Assembly (NCBI RefSeq): GCF_014189505.1
Contig: NZ_CP050301.1
Coordinates: 69,501-133,500 of the forward strand
Direction of reading: 5' to 3'
Source of the DNA: Phyllobacterium sp. 628
GTDB taxonomy: Bacteria > Pseudomonadota > Alphaproteobacteria > Rhizobiales > Rhizobiaceae
Length of the DNA: 64,000 nt
The notes under the pieces were generated by a model that made no database searches, was not told where the DNA came from, and was given only the letters and a program-made list of their open reading frames with translations. This document shows, one piece after another, positions 28,414-36,580 of this stretch (position 1 is its first letter; each line of letters begins with the position of its first letter). A program made the translations under genes and the position numbers.

Positions 28414-29523
28414 ATGCGCTTGAAAGGATTACTCGCGGCAACAGCGTCCATTGCACTGTGCATATTGATCAATCAGTCCACCGCATCTGCCGATGACTTG
28501 GTAGATACTGCCAAGGCGAAAGTGGCCGCCGCATCGCAAAAAGCCGATCATTGGGACGGCCCAACGACAGGCCCGAAGGCCAGCGCTGACAAGACCATCG
28601 TTTATGTGGCGGGCGACATGCGTAATGGCGGCATTCTTGGGGTTTCCGACGGCATCAAGGAAGCATCAGCCGTGATGGGCTGGAATTTCCGGGCGATCGA
28701 CGGACAGGGGACTGTCTCGGGCCAATCTGCGGCTCTCAATCAGGCCATCGCGTTGAAGCCTGACGCAATCATTCTCGGCGGCAGCGATGCCGTCGAGCAA
28801 AAGACCGGGCTGGAAGCCGCCGCCGCACAAGGCATTGTGATCGCGGGCTGGCACTCCGGCCCCAATCCTGGCCCGATGCCGGACGCTCATCTATTCGTCA
28901 ATGTGACAACGAACGCCATGAACGTCGCGGAAATCGCCGCCATGAAGGTTATTGCCGATTCCGACGGCAAAGCAGGCGTCGTGATCTTTGCCGACTCGGC
29001 CTATGCCATCGCGATTGCCAAGGGCCGCGCCATGGAAGAAGTTATCAAGAAGTGTGCCGGCTGCAAGGTTCTGTCGTTCGAAGATACGCCGCTTGCCGAC
29101 ACGGCCAATCGTATTCCGCAGCTGACCACTACCCTTTTGCAGCGGTACGGAGCCAAATGGACCCATTCACTGGCCATCAACGATCTCTATTATGATTTCA
29201 TGGGGCCATCATTGGCCGCTGCTGGCCTGAAGGGCAACGAAGCGCCGTTCAATATTTCAGCGGGCGACGGTTCTGAATCGGCCTACCAGAGAATACGCAG
29301 CGGGCAGTATCAAGCGGCGACTGTCCCCGAACCACTGGCCATGCAGGGCTGGCAGGTTGTGGATGAATTGAACCGCGCTTTCAGCAAACAGGCGTGGTCC
29401 GGTTATGTCCCCGGCATTCACATCGTGACTGCCGATAACATAGCCTTTGATGGCGGCGACAAGAACGTCTTTGATCCAGATAATGGCTACAGGGATCAGT
29501 ACAAAAAGATCTGGGGCAAATAA
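28414..29523 (+). CDS. Periplasmic sugar-binding protein of the ABC importer
   Basis: 369 aa. Sec signal peptide with core LLAATASIALCILI, cut near STASA-DD (~residue 26), then a type I periplasmic binding fold (KTIVYVAGDMRNGGILGVSDG, KPDAIILGGSDA, GIVIAGWHSG). GAGGAGG lies just upstream of the ATG. It should define transport specificity; the family relation suggests a small sugar or sugar acid, but the ligand cannot be read. A stem-loop follows the gene. Confidence 0.9.
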   Translation: MRLKGLLAATASIALCILINQSTASADDLVDTAKAKVAAASQKADHWDGPTTGPKASADKTIVYVAGDMRNGGILGVSDGIKEASAVMGWNFRAIDGQGTVSGQSAALNQAIALKPDAIILGGSDAVEQKTGLEAAAAQGIVIAGWHSGPNPGPMPDAHLFVNVTTNAMNVAEIAAMKVIADSDGKAGVVIFADSAYAIAIAKGRAMEEVIKKCAGCKVLSFEDTPLADTANRIPQLTTTLLQRYGAKWTHSLAINDLYYDFMGPSLAAAGLKGNEAPFNISAGDGSESAYQRIRSGQYQAATVPEPLAMQGWQVVDELNRAFSKQAWSGYVPGIHIVTADNIAFDGGDKNVFDPDNGYRDQYKKIWGK

Positions 29524-29548
29524 TAATGATACGCCTCGTTTGAAATCA

Positions 29549-29579
29549 GAGGGACAGTGAGGCAGGCTCGTTGTCCCTC
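29549..29579 (+). promoter_or_regulatory. Stem-loop after the binding-protein gene
   Basis: 8-bp perfect stem GAGGGACA / TGTCCCTC with a 15-nt loop and no T-run. Such hairpins between a binding-protein gene and downstream genes commonly stabilise the upstream mRNA and set unequal expression; inferred here. Confidence 0.55.
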
Positions 29580-29609
29580 GTCACATGACATCCGGCACAG
29601 GACACACAC

Positions 29610-30551
29610 ATGCGGGAAAAAGACCACGGCAACCCGGTTCTCATGCTCATCGAAAAAAACAGCCATTGCCTGAGTTTTTACGATGCAGCTGCGGGCATTT
29701 TGCTCGAAAGCATTGAGCTTCCCGATTATCCGCACGAGTTCGCGGTCGACTCAAAACGGGCTTACGCTTATGTCGGTCATTACGGCGTCAGAACATCGGC
29801 CAGCACCGATCCCGGCGGCAGTTCTGTCTTTGTCATTGATATAGCCCAGCGCAAACTCGCCCGCACCATCGATTGCCGCCCGTTCAGCCGGCTGCACGGA
29901 ATTATGCTTGATGGCTCAGACCGGCTGCATGTCCTGAGTGAAGCGGCCAATGTCATGTTGCGTTTCGATGATCCCATATCAGCAACAGCACCCTCCCGCG
30001 CCGTGATTACCGGCGGCCTCAAGAGCCATCTGTTTACGCTGAGTCATGATGGCCAATGGGCTTACTGCATGAACCTCCTCAGCCACACAGTCACCAAGAT
30101 TTCCCCTGGCGACGCAACCGTCGTTCCGGTTCCGCTTTCTCCCGGTATCAAACCGGAGGGGCAATTCTTAAGCGCCAATGGCCAGACGCTCTATGTCAGC
30201 AACCGCGCATCCGCGACACTTGTTGCGATCAATACGCAGACTATGAAGGTCATTCGGGAAACGCCGACCCGGCATGATCCGGCGAGAATCTACGGCATGA
30301 GAGACAGCCGTTTATTCATTGCCAATTATGACGACAGAAGCATTTCTGTTGTTGACCCTCTTTCGCTTGAGGAAACCGGCTATCTCAAGCTGTATGGCCG
30401 TCCGGCCGCGGCCTGCCTTCATCCAGATACCGGCCATGCTTATGTTTCCATTGACACGGATGAGTGCGCAGAGATTGATCCGGACAATCTGAATGTGATC
30501 AGATCGTTCAGAACGAAATCCGAGCCGGACTGTTGTTTCATCGTGACGTGA
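29610..30551 (+). CDS. Cytosolic beta-propeller (YncE / lactonase-like) of unknown role
   Basis: 313 aa with no signal peptide. Repeated propeller-blade motifs appear along the whole length (AYAYVGHYG, SSVFVIDIAQRK, QTLYVSNRASATLVAINTQ, RLFIANYDDRSISVVDP). It belongs to the broad YncE/6-phosphogluconolactonase-like propeller group, but I cannot assign a reaction. Between the transporter and kinase genes, it could be a second lactonase or a sugar-acid-binding protein. Confidence 0.7.
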   Translation: MREKDHGNPVLMLIEKNSHCLSFYDAAAGILLESIELPDYPHEFAVDSKRAYAYVGHYGVRTSASTDPGGSSVFVIDIAQRKLARTIDCRPFSRLHGIMLDGSDRLHVLSEAANVMLRFDDPISATAPSRAVITGGLKSHLFTLSHDGQWAYCMNLLSHTVTKISPGDATVVPVPLSPGIKPEGQFLSANGQTLYVSNRASATLVAINTQTMKVIRETPTRHDPARIYGMRDSRLFIANYDDRSISVVDPLSLEETGYLKLYGRPAAACLHPDTGHAYVSIDTDECAEIDPDNLNVIRSFRTKSEPDCCFIVT

Positions 30552-30607
30552 AAATGACCGATGAGGTGGGATGACCTTTTGTAATTGCGACCATGTGAGG
30601 ATCTGAC

Positions 30608-31861
30608 ATGCTGCTCGGCGCCATCGCGGATGATTTTACCGGGGCGAGTGATCTCGCCAATACATTGGCCAAGGGTGGTATGGCGACTATGCAGTTTGTG
30701 GGCACGGATCATGCTGCGGCACCCGACTGCGAGGCAGGCATCGTTGCGCTGAAAACCCGCTCGGTGCCAGTGGATGTCGCTGTGCATCAATCCATTGGCG
30801 CTGCGCGCTGGCTGCTCGATCAGGGATGCCAACAGATCATCTTCAAATATTGCTCTACTTTTGATTCGACGCCTGACGGCAATATTGGTCCCGTAGCCGA
30901 AGCGCTGCTTGATTTGCTCGGCGCCGATATCGCCGTTGTTTGTCCAGCATTTCCAGCGACAGGACGGCGTTTGTTTATGGGCCACCTGTTCGTTGGAGAC
31001 CGGCTTTTGAGCGAATCCGGCATGGAAAACCATCCACTGACACCCATGACCGATTCGGATATTCGCCGTTGGCTGCGCAGGCAGACGGCGGCCGAAGTAG
31101 GCCATATACCGCTCGATAAAGTGCGCGCTGGTCCTGCCGTGCTCAACAAAGCTTTCGCAGCTGAGAACAAGGCCGGCCGACGCCTTGTTGTCGCCGATGC
31201 AATTTCGGACCAGGATCTGCAAGCAATCGGCAAAGCTGCAGCGGATCACAAGCTCATAACCGGCGGCTCGGGCATTGCCCTTGGACTGCCGCGCAATTTC
31301 CGCGACAAGGGCCTTTTGTCCGACAACCGCAAACCATTGCCAGTGGCAACTGGCCCGGGAATTGTTCTAAGCGGGTCGTGTTCAAAGGCATCGCAAAACC
31401 AGGTTGCATATTACCTGCAGGGTCATCCGGGGTTGGCTATTGATCCCGCAGCACTGATGTCAGGCGCAATGACGGTCAAGCAAGCACTCGACTGGATATC
31501 CCGGCAGGCGGACGCGACACCAATCGTCTACTCAACGGCCAATCCGGATGCGGTTTCATCAGCTCAACATAATTTCGGCAGGCAGGCCGTTGCTGAAAAA
31601 ATCGAACATTTTTTCGGTGATCTGGCGCGTCAGCTGGTTGGCCAGGGAACCCGGCGCATCGTCGTGGGTGGCGGGGAAACTTCAGGAGCCGTGGTCGAAG
31701 CTCTTGATTTGCATAGCCTGCATATTGGCCGCGAAATTGACCCCGGCGTGCCAGCCCTGATCGCGGATCGCCCGGAACCACTCGGACTTGCACTCAAGAG
31801 CGGAAATTTTGGCTCAGAGGATTTCTTTTCCAAAGCTCTGCTTCAGGTGGGAACGGCGTAA
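30608..31861 (+). CDS. otnK: Four-carbon acid-sugar kinase (DUF1537, OtnK-like)
   Basis: 417 aa. N-terminal DUF1537 domain with IADDFTGASDLANTLAKGG and the OtnK-like stretch KYCSTFDSTPDGNIGPVAEAL; C-terminal nucleotide-binding domain with VVGGGETSGAVVEAL and EIDPGVPAL. OtnK phosphorylates 3-oxo-tetronate at C4; relatives DtnK and DenK use D-threonate or D-erythronate, and OiaK a branched acid. The close similarity to the OtnK type is notable because its usual partners LtnD and OtnC are absent. GAGG ribosome site upstream. Confidence 0.85.
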   Translation: MLLGAIADDFTGASDLANTLAKGGMATMQFVGTDHAAAPDCEAGIVALKTRSVPVDVAVHQSIGAARWLLDQGCQQIIFKYCSTFDSTPDGNIGPVAEALLDLLGADIAVVCPAFPATGRRLFMGHLFVGDRLLSESGMENHPLTPMTDSDIRRWLRRQTAAEVGHIPLDKVRAGPAVLNKAFAAENKAGRRLVVADAISDQDLQAIGKAAADHKLITGGSGIALGLPRNFRDKGLLSDNRKPLPVATGPGIVLSGSCSKASQNQVAYYLQGHPGLAIDPAALMSGAMTVKQALDWISRQADATPIVYSTANPDAVSSAQHNFGRQAVAEKIEHFFGDLARQLVGQGTRRIVVGGGETSGAVVEALDLHSLHIGREIDPGVPALIADRPEPLGLALKSGNFGSEDFFSKALLQVGTA

Positions 31862-31894
31862 CCTCGGCCCCGCTGCTCAAACAGGATGTGAACC

Positions 31895-32698
31895 ATGCCC
31901 AAATTCTCTGCCAATCTCGGTTTTCTCTGGCCAGACCGGTCGCTTCTCGCCCGCATTGCAGCGGCGGCACAAGCGGGTTTTAAGGCAGTGGAATTGCACT
32001 GGCCGTATGACATACCAGCAAGCGAGGTTCACATTGCCTGTGCCGAACATGGCGTGAGATTGCTAGCCCTGAACACTCCGTTAGGTGACACGGCCAAGGG
32101 TGAGTTTGGTCTTGCCGTGCTCGAAGGCCGACAAAAGGATTTCGAAACGTCGCTGGATCAGGCAATCGACTACGCCCGAACAGCTGGCGCTTCGGCGATC
32201 CACGTCATGGCTGGGGTCGTGCCTGTGGCAGATAAGCCTCGCGCCAGACAAGTGTTTGCACAAAATCTGGCCTTGGCGGCGCAAAAGGCTGCAGATTTCA
32301 AACTCCTGCTCGAGCCGATCAATCAGCGCGACAAGCCGGGTTATTTTTACTCGACGCTTGAAGAAGCTGCATCGCTGATCGCAGAGATCGGTGCGTCAAA
32401 TCTGAAGATCATGTTCGACGTTTACCACGTCGGCGTCAGCCAGGGCGACATTTTCAAGCGACTCGAACATCATTTGCCGATGATTGGACACGTCCAGATC
32501 GCCGCAGTCCCAAGCCGGGCTGAGCCCGATGAAGGTGAAATCGCGTATCCAGCGGTCTTTGCCGAGTTGGACAGGCTTGGTTATTCCGGCTGGGTTGGCT
32601 GTGAATACAAACCGCGCGGTGCAACCGATGACGGATTGAGCTGGGTCAAAACTCTCGGCGTTTCATTGGAACAGCAAGACTCGATCTGGAACGAATAA
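31895..32698 (+). CDS. otnI: Hydroxypyruvate-isomerase-like tetronate isomerase (OtnI-like)
   Basis: 267 aa TIM barrel of the xylose-isomerase-like family: ANLGFLWPDRSLLARIAAAA, LLLEPINQRDKPGYFYSTL, IMFDVYHVGVSQGD and GWVGCEYKPRG, giving the Glu/Asp/His/Glu metal site of hydroxypyruvate isomerases. OtnI interconverts 2-oxo- and 3-oxo-tetronate. It is the last gene of the operon, 33 bp after otnK, in the order seen in L-threonate and D-erythronate clusters. Confidence 0.85.
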   Translation: MPKFSANLGFLWPDRSLLARIAAAAQAGFKAVELHWPYDIPASEVHIACAEHGVRLLALNTPLGDTAKGEFGLAVLEGRQKDFETSLDQAIDYARTAGASAIHVMAGVVPVADKPRARQVFAQNLALAAQKAADFKLLLEPINQRDKPGYFYSTLEEAASLIAEIGASNLKIMFDVYHVGVSQGDIFKRLEHHLPMIGHVQIAAVPSRAEPDEGEIAYPAVFAELDRLGYSGWVGCEYKPRGATDDGLSWVKTLGVSLEQQDSIWNE

Positions 32699-32799
32699 GG
32701 CCGCCAACAGTTAGAAGAAGGCTGGTGAACCACCGGCAGAGACTTGTTGTGGCGGTTCAGCTCCCGGCACCTCAAATCTCTTCAATGGAGGAGTGTGCC

Positions 32800-33183
32800 A
32801 TGCGGAAGCTGTTCACCAAGATCGCCAACAAGGTTGCGATGGCAGCCGGCAAACCAATCACCTTTATCCTGTGTTGTCTGACCGTTATTATCTGGGCTGT
32901 CAGCGGCCCATTGTTTGGTTTCTCGGACACGTGGCAACTGGTCATCAACACCGGCACCACGATCATCACCTTCCTCATGGTTTTTCTGATCCAGAACACG
33001 CAGAACCGCGACGGTGTCGCCATTCAGGCAAAGCTGGATGAGTTGATCCGTGTCTCCACGGGCGAGAATGTCTTCATTGGCATCGAACATTTGACCGAGG
33101 AGGAAGTTGAAGAATTCAGGAACAGGTGCGAGGCCGCCGCCAAAAAGGCCGACAAGGTTCTGGCCGCCCGAAAAAAGAAATGA
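32800..33183 (+). CDS. Low-affinity iron permease-like membrane protein
   Basis: 127 aa. Two membrane helices (TFILCCLTVIIWAVSGPLFGF and LVINTGTTIITFLMVFLIQN), then the highly conserved cytoplasmic stretch NTQNRDGVAIQAKLDEL found in PF04120 proteins, named after yeast Fet4; the iron role in bacteria is unproven. The ATG at 32800 has a strong GGAGGAG upstream. Likely an independent gene, since it is ~100 bp after otnI and unrelated in function. Confidence 0.85.
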   Translation: MRKLFTKIANKVAMAAGKPITFILCCLTVIIWAVSGPLFGFSDTWQLVINTGTTIITFLMVFLIQNTQNRDGVAIQAKLDELIRVSTGENVFIGIEHLTEEEVEEFRNRCEAAAKKADKVLAARKKK

Positions 33184-33377
33184 AGACCCCTTGTTTGACG
33201 GCCTTCTTAACACCTGTGATTGACGTCATTTTTTCCGCCGCAATTTAGCCATCCACTCCGCACTTCCTGCAAAGCAGCTATGCATTCTTGTCACTGCAAG
33301 TTTCGCGGGACATCGACTATATGCAGCTCACGATCAAGAAATGATCCAACAAACAAGAAGTTACCAAGGTGAGTGAA

Positions 33378-33527
33378 ATGAATCTGATCCGCTCTTACAA
33401 TAACTGGCGCCGTTATCGTGACACTGTCACAGAACTGAACCGCTTGTCTGCACGTGAACTGAACGACCTCGGCATCTCCCGCGGCGACATCGCTTTTGTT
33501 GCCAAGAAGGCCGCTTCTGCACGTTAA
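33378..33527 (+). CDS. Small DUF1127 (YjiS-like) protein
   Basis: 49 aa, MNLIRSYNNWRRYRDTVTEL through the DUF1127 core LSARELNDLGISRGDI. A good AGGTGAG site precedes the ATG. DUF1127 proteins are short Arg-rich proteins; in Rhodobacter (CcaF1) and Agrobacterium they bind RNA or affect small-RNA levels. The CCTCCTCCC-loop hairpins start ~15 bp after its stop, an arrangement described for CcaF1 and the CcsR sRNAs, so it is probably the host mRNA of those sRNAs. Confidence 0.88.
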   Translation: MNLIRSYNNWRRYRDTVTELNRLSARELNDLGISRGDIAFVAKKAASAR

Positions 33528-33540
33528 TAGAATTTGAAAG

Positions 33541-33662
33541 TTTGCATCCGGGGTTTACCTCCTCCCAAGGTCTCGGATGTACAAAGACCGGCACTCCTCC
33601 TCCCAGCCGGTCTTTACAAATAGCACCCACCGCACCTCCTCCCGCGGTGGGTGTTGTTTTTT
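33541..33662 (+). ncRNA. Three CcsR/cuckoo-type anti-SD hairpins
   Basis: Three consecutive hairpins each place an identical CCTCCTCCC in the loop (33558-33566, 33596-33604, 33635-33643). Stem 2 is a perfect 10 bp (AAAGACCGGC / GCCGGTCTTT), and stem 3 is a ~10-bp stem (CACCCACCGC / GCGGTGGGTG) followed by TTGTTTTTT, so it doubles as terminator. Stem 1 is GCATCCG / CGGATGT. Conserved CCUCCUCCC loops are the hallmark of alphaproteobacterial CcsR/alpha-r14 (cuckoo) sRNAs, which can pair with ribosome binding sites. They are probably processed from the DUF1127 transcript. Confidence 0.8.
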
Positions 33663-33768
33663 CAGGCCCTCGCAACTTGATTTGCCTGCCTGACACAGCC
33701 CCTCCCCAGCGTTGCGCACCGCGTTCTTTCCCCGTATCAGTCAGACTATCCACTGGCGGAGAGACTTC

Positions 33769-35328
33769 ATGACGAGCGGCATTCATCACATCACCCTGAT
33801 CACGCGAAACGTTCAGGCAAATGTGGACTTTTATGTCGGCTTTCTCGGGCTTCGTCTCGTCAAACGCACAGGCGGCTACGAAGACGCAACCCAGCTCCAT
33901 CTCTTATACGGCGACACTTCCGCCAATCCCGGAACCTTGGTGACTTTTCTCGTCTGGGAAGACGGGTCGTTGGGACGGGTCGGTTACGGCCAGCCGAGCG
34001 AGGTCGCACTTGCAATCGCCCCGGAAGCGATTGGCTTCTGGCTGACCCGTGCGCTGCAATTCAACATCGCGACGACGGGCCCGGCGCAAGAATTCGGCGA
34101 AACGGTCCTGCGCCTGAAAGATCCCGACGGTATTATCGTCAAGCTCGTCGGCACCTCCGCGTTAGATGCAGTCGATCCATGGACCAGCAATGGCATTACC
34201 ACAAATGATGCGGTCCTGCGGATACGCGGAGCGACGATTCTCACCGAGCAGCCGCAGGCAACCTGCACCTTTCTCGAAGACTATTTCGGCTTCAAGGCGG
34301 GCGGCCAGAGCGACACAATCACCCGGATGCTTTCCGCATCGGGTGATTGTGTGGATGTGCGGGATGCGACCGGCTTCTGGAGTTCAGCGCCCGGAACCGG
34401 AACCATTGATCACATTGCCTTCCGTACACCGGATATCGCCCATGTGGAGCACATTTATGAACGGCTGATCAACGCTGGTGCGGATGCCACCGCCATGCAT
34501 GATCGCAAGTATTTTTATTCCATCTATGTGCGGGAACCGGGTGGCACCTTGTTTGAAATGGCGACTGACGGCCCCGGTATGCTTATCGACGAACCGCTGG
34601 AGACACTGGGCACAGAGCTGTTCATTCCTCCGCATTTCGCTGAAGAGACCGACAATCTCAAAGTCATGCTGCCGCAGTTTGGCTTGCCCGGCGAGGAGCG
34701 CTTCATTTATCGCGAGTTGCCGTTTATCCACCGTGTCTACACACCGGCAAATCCTGACGGAACAACCCTCGTGCTTTTGCATGGCTCTGATGGCAACGAG
34801 ACGACGCTGTTACCCCTCGCTGCCAACGCTGCTCCGCATGCCACTTTGATCGGCTTGCGCGGACGCAGCAATGAGGAAGGCATTGGCCGCTGGTTCCGGC
34901 GTTTCGGTCCCTTGAGCTTTGATCAGAACGATATTCGCTCGGAGGCGGCCGCTCTGGCTGGTTTTATCGAGGGAGCTGTCGAAGCCTACCATCTGGATAT
35001 CGTGCGAACCATATTCCTTGGCTATTCCAATGGCGCCAACATGCTGGTTGCAACCATGTTGCTGCATCCCGGCCTTATCCGCAGTGCAGTGCTGCTACGT
35101 GCGATGAATGTGCTGAAGGAAACGCCCGAGGTGGATTTGAGCAGTTCACGGATTTTGATGGTGAATGGTGACCATGATCTGTTTGGAGCACAGGCTCCCG
35201 ATCTGGAAGCGCTCTTGCGCAAGGCGGGCGCTGATCTCACCATCCAAAGTGTTTATGCCGGTCACGAAACCGGTCCGCACGACATTGATGCTGTCAGCCA
35301 GTGGATCAAAACCAATCTTCCGGTATGA
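33769..35328 (+). CDS. Two-VOC-domain dioxygenase-like protein fused to an alpha/beta hydrolase
   Basis: 519 aa. VOC domain 1 (residues ~1-125, GIHHITLITRNVQANVDFY), VOC domain 2 (~140-285, IDHIAFRTPDIAHVEHIYE), then a carboxylesterase-type hydrolase (~315-519) with nucleophile Ser in FLGYSNGANM, an acid in VNGDHDLFG and His in AGHETGPHD. In Bacillus the first part equals MhqO-like ring-cleaving dioxygenase and the second MhqD-like hydrolase, separate genes of quinone response. Here they are one chain. The start at 33769 (MTSGIHHITLIT) puts the VOC motif at the N-terminus. Confidence 0.82.
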   Translation: MTSGIHHITLITRNVQANVDFYVGFLGLRLVKRTGGYEDATQLHLLYGDTSANPGTLVTFLVWEDGSLGRVGYGQPSEVALAIAPEAIGFWLTRALQFNIATTGPAQEFGETVLRLKDPDGIIVKLVGTSALDAVDPWTSNGITTNDAVLRIRGATILTEQPQATCTFLEDYFGFKAGGQSDTITRMLSASGDCVDVRDATGFWSSAPGTGTIDHIAFRTPDIAHVEHIYERLINAGADATAMHDRKYFYSIYVREPGGTLFEMATDGPGMLIDEPLETLGTELFIPPHFAEETDNLKVMLPQFGLPGEERFIYRELPFIHRVYTPANPDGTTLVLLHGSDGNETTLLPLAANAAPHATLIGLRGRSNEEGIGRWFRRFGPLSFDQNDIRSEAAALAGFIEGAVEAYHLDIVRTIFLGYSNGANMLVATMLLHPGLIRSAVLLRAMNVLKETPEVDLSSSRILMVNGDHDLFGAQAPDLEALLRKAGADLTIQSVYAGHETGPHDIDAVSQWIKTNLPV

Positions 35329-35458
35329 ATTGGTAAGAGCGGGGAGCGTGGTTCGACAAGCTCACCATGAGGGAGAGTGCGGCTGAAAGGTTAACCGGAA
35401 AGATTGCAGGATATGGCTCCTTGCAATCTTCACTTTCCCTCATGGTGAGCAACTGTGT

Positions 35459-36412
35459 TTATGTTTGAATGTTTGGTTGCCAATCTGTTTGGTTTTTGAT
35501 CATTGCGTTGAGGGTGACGATGAGCTTTCGCATGAGTGCGACAATGGCCAGTTTGAAGGGCTTTCCGTTGGCTCTGAGCCTTTGATAGAAGGCGGCGAGC
35601 GGGTGTTTTGCGCAACGTATGACGCTTAAGGATGCCATATAGAGGACGCGGCGGATGCCTGCCCGTCCGCCCTGGCACTTTCCGCTGCGGCTGCTGTTTC
35701 CCGATTGGCGCGGATGCGGAGCAACGCCGGTCAGGCTGGCCGCCTGACGGCTGGATAGCGTGCCAAGCTCGGGCATGGAGCCGATGAGTTCGGCGGTCAG
35801 GACGGGACCGGCTCCCGGCATCGAGGCGATGCGCCTTGCCGTTTGTGCCTGTGCGGGATTGCGGGCTATGGCGCTGCGTATATGTGCTTCCAGTGTCTTG
35901 ATGGCTTTGATGTGCTGGTCCATCAACACGCCAATGATGCTGGCAGCATCCGCATCGCCCATGCGCGCCTCGTGGCTTTTCAGCTCACTCAGTCCGGCAA
36001 TCAACCGGCGGCGCAATGTCGTCAACTCTTTGATGGCGCTCATGGTTGTGGACCGGATCGCCGGTTTGCGGGTGGCAACGGCAACCTGCAGTGCCCGGGC
36101 AATGGCGATCGCATCCAGCCGGTCCGTCTTGGCCCGCCGGCCCGTCAGGCGGCTATGGGAGCGCACATCGGAAGGATGCAGGCAATAGGCTGCCATGCCA
36201 GCTTCACCCAGCACAATCAGCAGGCAATCCTCATAACCGCCTGTGGCTTCACAGCCAAAGGCAACCCCTTCCAGCACACCGATGCGCTGCAGCAAAAGAC
36301 CAACGCCTGCGCGGCTGTTGGGCACCCGCAGTTCCAGCCCATCAGGCAAACAATGCAGATCGAGGTAAGCCTTGCTCACATCGATGCCGACAAAACGCGT
36401 AAACTGTGTCAT
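35459..36412 (-). CDS. IS110-family RNA-guided recombinase (transposase)
   Basis: 317 aa starting MTQFTRFVGIDVSKAYLDLH. N-terminal DEDD/RuvC-like domain (GIDVSK, FGCEATGGYE, AKTDRLDA) and C-terminal transposase-20 domain (IASMPGAGPVLTAELIG, GVAPHPRQSGNSSRSGKCQGG, with the serine-rich segment holding the catalytic Ser). I rejected the earlier in-frame start at 36472 because that stretch belongs to the bridge RNA. The gene seems intact, so the element may be active. Confidence 0.92.
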   Translation of the reverse strand: MTQFTRFVGIDVSKAYLDLHCLPDGLELRVPNSRAGVGLLLQRIGVLEGVAFGCEATGGYEDCLLIVLGEAGMAAYCLHPSDVRSHSRLTGRRAKTDRLDAIAIARALQVAVATRKPAIRSTTMSAIKELTTLRRRLIAGLSELKSHEARMGDADAASIIGVLMDQHIKAIKTLEAHIRSAIARNPAQAQTARRIASMPGAGPVLTAELIGSMPELGTLSSRQAASLTGVAPHPRQSGNSSRSGKCQGGRAGIRRVLYMASLSVIRCAKHPLAAFYQRLRANGKPFKLAIVALMRKLIVTLNAMIKNQTDWQPNIQT

Positions 36413-36580
36413 GATGAAAACCCCTGGCTTGTCATGCGGGGTCGATGCCCCTGGCAACTGTTCGGGTGTCATCGAAGGACCGGGCCTTGCTCACCATCGG
36501 ACTGGCAAACGTCCGGCTGTCGAAACGGCCTCAGGTCCATCGGTCCACGTGCCGTCAATGGGCACGTGGACCAAGCCAGT
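36413..36580 (-). ncRNA. Predicted IS110 bridge RNA
   Basis: Read on the minus strand this noncoding end has three structures in order. First, a perfect 12-bp hairpin (GGTCCACGTGCC, 36542-36553 with 36561-36572). Then a target loop closed by GGCC pairs: guide TTCGACA (36518-36524), inner hairpin CGGAC/GTCCG, guide ATGGTGAGC (36489-36497). Then a donor loop: guide ACAGTTGC (36454-36461), inner hairpin GGGGCATCGACCCC, guide GACAAG (36428-36433). Target guides match the insertion site and donor guides match the element's two ends, in the strand polarity expected for IS621-type bridge RNA. The RNA would end just before the recombinase ATG. Confidence 0.75.

Noticed and set aside
33541..33662. CRISPR array from the repeated CCTCCTCCC blocks
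   Set aside because: Repeats are short and sit in hairpin loops with different stems, without uniform spacers.
36413..36472. Longer transposase start at 36472
   Set aside because: This segment forms the donor loop of the bridge RNA and the translated residues do not resemble the family; the ATG at 36412 gives the standard start.
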